A stretch of 64,000 bases of DNA from Campylobacter vicugnae (GTDB lineage: Bacteria > Campylobacterota > Campylobacteria > Campylobacterales > Campylobacteraceae): contig NZ_CP018793.1 in the NCBI RefSeq assembly GCF_002139875.1, forward strand, positions 1,178,001 through 1,242,000, written 5' to 3'. The notes under the pieces were generated by a model. The model searched no databases. It was not told where the DNA came from and saw nothing but the letters and a program-made list of their open reading frames with translations. The position numbers and the translations under genes are program-made. Shown here piece after piece: positions 59,449 through 64,000 of the stretch; position 1 is the stretch's first letter; each line of letters begins with the position of its first letter.

Positions 59449-59854
59449 TTTGAATCCCCTAAATCGGGTCATATTGTTTATAATACACATTTAACACTGG
59501 TCAAGTCACATTTAATAATAAATTTCAATCCCCTAAAATCGGGTCATATTGTTTGTAATTCAACCAACCACTTAATAGCTGGAATGTTTCTAATGTATTT
59601 CAATCCCCTAAAATCGGGTCATATTGTTTGTAATTCAACCAACCACTTAATAGCTGGAATGTTTCTAATGTATTTCAATCCCCTAAATCGGGTCATATTG
59701 TTTGTAATTTGGCGATAGACCATCTGGGCATACTATGATTATGTTTCAATCCCCTAAATCGGGTCATATTGTTTGTAATTTTATATAATGAATTGCGTAA
59801 GTATGCACGGCACTTTCGTTTCAATCCCCTAAATCGGGTCATATCGTTTGTAAT
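59449..59854 (-). CRISPR. CRISPR array, six repeats and five spacers, type III-A associated
   Basis: Repeats of 36-37 bases at 59449-59484, 59523-59559, 59598-59634, 59673-59708, 59744-59779 and 59819-59854. Spacers of 38, 38, 38, 35 and 39 bases. On the minus strand each repeat starts ATTACAAACA and ends GGGGATTGAAA, so the crRNA 5' tag would be the ATTGAAA-type tag of Cas6-processed systems. The repeat farthest from the cas genes has two changes, as expected of the terminal repeat, which fixes leftward transcription from the csm side. The repeat nearest the leader has one change. Two repeats carry an extra base and two spacers are identical. Confidence 0.97.
59523..59672. repeat. Exact 75-bp tandem duplication inside the CRISPR array
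   Basis: Bases 59523-59597 and 59598-59672 are identical: a 37-base repeat variant (four A's instead of three after CCCCT) plus the 38-base spacer that begins TCAACCAACC. This is a copy of one repeat-spacer unit. Confidence 0.95.
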
Positions 59855-60187
59855 AGACGCAAATTCATCATTTGAGTCTATATAGCCAATTATACAAATC
59901 AATAAATAGCCATAAAACCACACTTTGAAATTTCACACAATCAAAATATAGAATAAAAAGTTAAAAAACATTGAATCTACCATATAAATCAAGATAAGCA
60001 AATTCAAATTAAAGCAATATTTTATATATAAATAACCAAATTTTGGCTGAAAATTTCTACAAATTCACATAAATTTAGATCTTTTTTTTAAAAGTGGAAA
60101 AATATTTATGATAACTCTAGGTAAATTTAATTGCTATATTTACAAAAGAGCTTATATAATATACCAACAAAATAGCTTGTGATGGCT
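59855..60187 (-). promoter_or_regulatory. CRISPR leader
   Basis: 333-base AT-rich non-coding stretch between the end of the Csx1-like gene and the first transcribed repeat. It contains the array promoter at 59889-59894 and several A/T runs. There is no open frame of note. Confidence 0.75.
59889..59894 (-). promoter_or_regulatory. Extended -10 promoter of the CRISPR array
   Basis: TTTGTATAAT on the minus strand, the extended -10 seen at other genes here. The predicted transcript start, near 59882, lies about 28 bases before the first repeat. Confidence 0.65.
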
Positions 60188-61420
60188 TTAAACTTTTAAA
60201 ATCAGCTGCTTATAGCTATTTTGATGGTTTTTAATATTTGATTTAGCATTTGCAATAGAGTCGCCTGAGTTGGCGTGGGCTAGGTTGTTTCTTAATTTAT
60301 CTAATCTTTTATATAGTTGATTTATCTTATCTATTTGTATGATGTTGTGATATGACTCACATAGACTCTCATACTCGCTATGGCTTAAATTTATGGATTT
60401 TTCTCTTTTTTTTAACCTATCATAGCCTTTGGGTTTTGATAAATTCATACAAAATGATTTTATCAAATATGAATCATCTCGCTGACATTTTTCTTTGTAG
60501 TAATGCTCTATTTGGGATATTAAATTTGGATTTTTGAGCTTTATAGTGGTGTATATATACTCTTGAACCCCTTCATAAAGCAAGATAAGTCCTAATAAAA
60601 TGTAATTTTTGCTTATTAAATCATCGGCTAAATGGTAGTAAAATTCATACGCAGGCTTGGCATTATATATCTTTTGTAAATTTGAAATTTTCTCCTTTAG
60701 CTCATTGGCATAATCATATATAGCTGGATTTGCTAATAAATTTGAGTCTAGTTCAGCTATAAGTCTAGAGGCAAAACTAGAAAACAACTCCTTAATATTA
60801 AGCGCCATAATATTATCGCTAAAGCCTTTTAATGCGCTAAAAAGCTCTTTATATTTCGTGCCTATTTGGATATGATTTGCTACTGTGTAGTTATCATCAA
60901 ATGTAGATAGTAGATATGAGATATTGGCTAAATCTAGATACTCTTTAAGATTGATAATCTCATAGCTTTTGCCTTGTTCTAACTCTTTAGCAAATAAAAT
61001 TGCACAGATTTTGCGACTATTTTGTAAATTGGTGATAATTAATTGAGTAAGCACCAGCATAGGCAAGTGCCTAAATCCATGCGATACATCTACTATAACC
61101 TCATTATAGTCTTTTATAATCTCATTTATGATATTAAAAATCTCAGCAAAATCCCCTACATCATCAATTTGCCTAGCCTTGTCAAATGCATTATCACAGT
61201 TTATATTTGCCTTGGATAAGGCTTTTAAATTTGCTATTTTAGAATCTTTTGTATAAAGCGGGATAATATCATAGCCTTTACATAAATTTAGCAATGCAAA
61301 TGTATTTATAGAGTTGTTTTCTTTTAAATTTGGAAGTAGATTTAATATCTCTGTATCATTACAGATATATCTAGCATTTGCGCTATTGCTTAGGCCTAAG
61401 ATTGTGATTATACATCTCAT
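60188..61420 (-). CDS. CARF-HEPN CRISPR ribonuclease, TM1812/Csx1 type
   Basis: 410 residues. N-terminal CARF domain (1 to about 180): MRCIITILGLS start, then VIVDVSHGFRHLPML with DVSHG at 111-115, a variant of the DxTHG motif that marks the TM1812/Csx1 group. A C-terminal HEPN domain ends in RLDKLRNNLAHA, with the R-x4-H nuclease motif R377/H382. Such proteins sense cyclic oligoadenylate made by Cas10 and cut RNA unspecifically. It follows csm5 by 8 bases and is the last gene before the leader, in the slot usually held by csm6. Ring-nuclease activity of the CARF part is possible. Confidence 0.85.
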   Translation of the reverse strand: MRCIITILGLSNSANARYICNDTEILNLLPNLKENNSINTFALLNLCKGYDIIPLYTKDSKIANLKALSKANINCDNAFDKARQIDDVGDFAEIFNIINEIIKDYNEVIVDVSHGFRHLPMLVLTQLIITNLQNSRKICAILFAKELEQGKSYEIINLKEYLDLANISYLLSTFDDNYTVANHIQIGTKYKELFSALKGFSDNIMALNIKELFSSFASRLIAELDSNLLANPAIYDYANELKEKISNLQKIYNAKPAYEFYYHLADDLISKNYILLGLILLYEGVQEYIYTTIKLKNPNLISQIEHYYKEKCQRDDSYLIKSFCMNLSKPKGYDRLKKREKSINLSHSEYESLCESYHNIIQIDKINQLYKRLDKLRNNLAHANSGDSIANAKSNIKNHQNSYKQLILKV

Positions 61421-61428
61421 ATTTTTTC

Positions 61429-62475
61429 CTATTTAATCTCTGCAAAACTACATAATACCCAGCCTAATGGTTTGCCATTTGCAAGCCAAATAGTTGTCTC
61501 TTGATCGGCGATTTTTACTTTGTTTTTACCTTGTTTAATTTCAATTTTGCGTTTGCCTTTTATGGTGACAGCACGAGCGCCACTATGCTTGCCAATGCGA
61601 AGCAAAAACTCATTATCTTTGATTGTTAAATTATTAAATATATCTTTAAATTTATCATCAAGTTGGCTATATATCGCATCATTTTCAATAGAGTCAAAAA
61701 TCTCTAAATAATGGTCATTGCATGCTTGTGCGATATCAGATATATTTAGCTTGTTTTCATCTTTAATTATTAGACTAAACTCAAGCTCCTTTGTAGCGCT
61801 TAATAGCTCAAGTCTAATAGATAGCCCCTCTTTATTTATATTTCTTTTGAAATTTTGGACTTTAAATATCTTTGTAGCAGTTTGAGTGCTATCTGAGATT
61901 AATAGATTTTTAAAAATATTACTATCAATCGGGTCTAGCATTAAATTTTTAACTTTATCGTAATCTTTATATTTATTATATAAAAACTCTTGATAAGCTG
62001 TAGAGATGGCACCTTTTATAGAACTACCTGGAATTAAGGCTTTGTGAGTATTTGGGTCGGTGTAGGTTTTAGATATTGCTAGGTTATTTATCACATTTTT
62101 ATTACCTTTTTCTTTATTTGCTATCTTGCCGATTCGTTTATTATACTCATCATATACAGCTTTATCAACGGCAATTTTGTGATAATGGGATTTTTTGGCT
62201 GTGGCTTTATGTTTATTTATAAATTTATAAATTCTTAAAAGCCCATTTTCATCTATAGCGCTTGCAAGATTTAAAAACTCATCCTTTGCGCTCTCATCTA
62301 AATTTGCATAAAAATCCATCTCATCAAACTCATAAAGAGCGTATCTAATAACCGTTTTATCATCTGTAGTTTTAGCTTTATAGCTATCTATTATGTAGTT
62401 TATCGGCTCAAATTCCCTTCCAGATCCAATATGCAAATGCGTAAGTGGTTGAACTTTAATCAGATATTTTTTCAT
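61429..62475 (-). CDS. csm5: Type III-A RAMP protein Csm5
   Basis: 348-residue RAMP subunit capping the Csm complex. N-terminal LIKVQPLTHLHIGSGREFEP is the Csm5 opening (glycine-rich turn), LIPGSSIKGAI at 147-157 is the conserved RAMP motif, and the protein ends with an RRM-like part and GWVLCSFAEI. It binds the 3' part of the crRNA. It overlaps csm4 by 4 bases. Confidence 0.92.
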   Translation of the reverse strand: MKKYLIKVQPLTHLHIGSGREFEPINYIIDSYKAKTTDDKTVIRYALYEFDEMDFYANLDESAKDEFLNLASAIDENGLLRIYKFINKHKATAKKSHYHKIAVDKAVYDEYNKRIGKIANKEKGNKNVINNLAISKTYTDPNTHKALIPGSSIKGAISTAYQEFLYNKYKDYDKVKNLMLDPIDSNIFKNLLISDSTQTATKIFKVQNFKRNINKEGLSIRLELLSATKELEFSLIIKDENKLNISDIAQACNDHYLEIFDSIENDAIYSQLDDKFKDIFNNLTIKDNEFLLRIGKHSGARAVTIKGKRKIEIKQGKNKVKIADQETTIWLANGKPLGWVLCSFAEIK

Positions 62476-63377
62476 CCTATCTCCTTGGCTACTGATATTA
62501 TTATGGCGTATCCTTGAGAGTAGGCATTTGGCTGACTTGATGAGATATTAGCTACTGCTTTGCCGATGTAGCCTTTGGATTTTATGCTATTTAACTCACT
62601 AATTTTTGGAGTTATAAGTGCAGCAGTATCAGCCATTAAAATTGGATTTTTAAATGGATTTTTGACTGCTAATTGAGCACCATGTTTGCCAAATCTAGTA
62701 AATGGCTCATAGTAGCACTCATCATAATCTCCTCCTATAACGCACGGACTAAGAGTCATAAAGCTACTTGAATTTGTAATAAATGGCTCTAAGACTGGAG
62801 ATAACTCTTGGATTATTTCAAATCTACCTTTGCCTATGCTAGATTTTTTACCATAACCCATTTGTGAGACAAACTCTAATGTTTGAGCTAGCTTTTTAGC
62901 GCTAAATTGATTAATATCAAGCAAAAAATAGATCTGCGTAATAGGTATATTAAATTCCATTAATGCATACGGGCTAAATCCATCGCCAGTAGTGTTAGAT
63001 AGATAGTTGATAGAGTTTTTTATTGTAGCGTTAGCGACTATTTTATAGTTTGCTTCATCGTTGCTTTTAGCATGGCTAAACTTAGCACTTTGTAAAGATG
63101 TAATATCTAGCCAGATTTTATCTCTATTTTGCTTTTTAGTTAGCATATCTTCGCCTAAAATATAGCTTGGAGCTTTTGGCTTTGGTAAAAAACCAGGCGC
63201 AAATCCATCTGATACTATCAAAAATGGCCTATTTTCATAGTTATTTAGCAAATTTTCTAGCTCATCTTTGCCATATTTGTATGCAATTGCCCAGCAAATT
63301 TGACCAAAGATTGTATCGCCTTTGAGTTTAGTAGCAAATGGGGCAATTGGCTTTATTTGACACTGATATAGATTCAT
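62472..63377 (-). CDS. csm4: Type III-A RAMP protein Csm4
   Basis: 301 residues from the ATG at 63377, two bases after the csm3 stop (TAAGATG). YQCQIKPIAPFATKLKGDTI is the RAMP start, GFLPKPK (about 62-68) and the glycine-rich GYGKKSSIGKGRFEI (about 174-188) fit Csm4. Csm4 holds the crRNA 5' tag and contacts Cas10. A longer frame start inside csm3 was not chosen because it lacks a ribosome site and would add non-RAMP sequence. Confidence 0.92.
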   Translation of the reverse strand: MNLYQCQIKPIAPFATKLKGDTIFGQICWAIAYKYGKDELENLLNNYENRPFLIVSDGFAPGFLPKPKAPSYILGEDMLTKKQNRDKIWLDITSLQSAKFSHAKSNDEANYKIVANATIKNSINYLSNTTGDGFSPYALMEFNIPITQIYFLLDINQFSAKKLAQTLEFVSQMGYGKKSSIGKGRFEIIQELSPVLEPFITNSSSFMTLSPCVIGGDYDECYYEPFTRFGKHGAQLAVKNPFKNPILMADTAALITPKISELNSIKSKGYIGKAVANISSSQPNAYSQGYAIIISVAKEIG

Positions 63378-63378
63378 C

Positions 63379-64000
63379 TTAGCACCAATTTGTCTTATTG
63401 CTAAACTCAACTCTGCCATAACCTCTTGAGCCGCTACCACCTAGATAATCTCTTTCAATTAGCTCCAATCCACGAGTTACTAATCCCTTTAAAGCACTCT
63501 CATCATCGCCATCTAAAATCTTGATTCTAATATCATAATCAAATTTAATACCAGCTGGAACACGCTCAATTTGGCGTGGATGTTGAGCTTTTCCACTAAT
63601 TCTATCGATTACATTTTCATATTTAGCTTCACTTAATGTTAGCTCACAACATTCGCTACTTACAAAGCAATCTCCAATGCTAATTCTAGTAAAGCCAAAT
63701 TTAGACTCACTAGCACTATCGCCAAATAGTTTAATTAAATTTTGTGCTTTTTCCATATCATTTTGTGGAATTAAATTTAAGCAATTTGAACCAAATGGAT
63801 TTCCATTATTATACCCAGCTACTTTACTATCCCACTCTAATAAACTTCTTAATTTACCCTTAATAGAACTACCAGGGATATATGGTTTATTTGTTAGTGT
63901 GTCTTTTATTACTTGATTATCTATACCGCCAATCTTCATAACATCATCGCCACCACCTATATGCAGACCTGTTATTAGACTTATTTGACCTTTTAGTGAT
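63379..64000 (-). CDS. csm3: Type III-A backbone RAMP nuclease Csm3 (N-terminus cut by window edge)
   Basis: About 207 residues visible; the reading frame is open to the window end. The first visible residues SLKGQISLITGLHIGGGDDV read as the true Csm3 N-terminal region, so the internal Met at 63939 is not the start. Then GGIDNQVIKD with the Asp that cuts target RNA every six bases, PYIPGSSIKGKLRSLLE, and C-terminal glycine-rich GGSGSRGYGRVEF. Forms the helical backbone with Csm2. The strand direction implies cas10 and csm2 to the right, outside the window. Confidence 0.93.
   Translation of the reverse strand, partial: SLKGQISLITGLHIGGGDDVMKIGGIDNQVIKDTLTNKPYIPGSSIKGKLRSLLEWDSKVAGYNNGNPFGSNCLNLIPQNDMEKAQNLIKLFGDSASESKFGFTRISIGDCFVSSECCELTLSEAKYENVIDRISGKAQHPRQIERVPAGIKFDYDIRIKILDGDDESALKGLVTRGLELIERDYLGGSGSRGYGRVEFSNKTNWC

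Noticed and set aside
59693-59923. 76-codon minus-strand open frame across the array and leader
   Set aside because: It is made of CRISPR repeats and spacers read through in one frame; the repeated peptide NMTRFRGLK is the repeat itself.
63378-63440. Longer csm4 starting inside csm3
   Set aside because: The extra residues are csm3 sequence in another frame; the RAMP fold begins at the Met at 63377.
63379-63939. csm3 as a complete 186-residue gene starting at the internal Met
   Set aside because: The frame stays open to the window edge and encodes the conserved Csm3 N-terminal strand and GGGDD turn upstream of that Met.

Overview
The window is AT-rich, gene-dense chromosomal DNA of a Campylobacterota bacterium, almost certainly a Campylobacter. 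The evidence is the gene order. Several blocks match, from memory, the order in C. jejuni NCTC 11168: purA / FliJ-like / FlgX-like / DUF507 / carA / sensor kinase / response regulator; trp operon / CheX-like / fliN; trxB / trxA / yraN / hom / aminotransferase / RodZ-like / rRNA methyltransferases / rpmE; fliR / acidic protein / gmk / tatA / argS; and nadD / gap / pgk / tpi / fabI. The PgdA-type deacetylase closely resembles that of Helicobacter pylori. A type III-A CRISPR locus suggests a species outside the C. jejuni/C. coli cluster, which usually carries type II-C. No rRNA, tRNA, insertion sequence or prophage was seen.

Layout. Bases 1-9140 (minus strand) hold a two-component system, a DsbD_2-type membrane protein, carA, DUF507, two flagellar accessory genes, purA, a hisZ-like gene and an output-less PAS protein. 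Bases 9249-14164 hold a BON lipoprotein, a DUF4405 membrane protein and a lipid-transport operon (mlaA, mlaC, RND transporter). Bases 14342-17504 are the molybdate regulon modE / modA-modC-modB. Bases 19038-25541 are the full tryptophan operon trpE-trpGD-[DNA methyltransferase]-trpF-trpB-trpA, with an adenine methyltransferase gene spliced in by translational-coupling overlaps. Bases 25662-30339 hold CheX-like, fliN, a membrane protein, dapD, an ABC-F protein and a solitary thiS.

Bases 30765-47020 are mostly housekeeping genes on the minus strand (purF, dapB, trxB, trxA, yraN, hom, alaC-like, RodZ-like, rlmB-like, rsmI, rpmE, carboxynorspermidine dehydrogenase, rdgB). They are preceded by an unknown gene with a near-consensus sigma-54 promoter and followed on the plus strand by an LptF/G permease, a nitrilase-family hydrolase and a peptidoglycan deacetylase. 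Bases 47227-59060 hold a chemoreceptor, fliR, an acidic pseudo-receiver protein, gmk, tatA, argS, rsfS, nadD and the lower glycolysis/gluconeogenesis set with fabI.

Bases 59449-64000 are the most distinctive part. A type III-A Csm locus runs leftward (csm3 cut by the window end, csm4, csm5, then a CARF-HEPN ribonuclease of the TM1812/Csx1 type). A leader with its own extended -10 promoter follows, then a six-repeat array on the same strand. The array contains an exact 75-bp tandem duplication of one repeat-spacer unit. Cas10, Csm2, Cas6 and any Cas1/Cas2 are not in the window; if present they may lie beyond its right edge.
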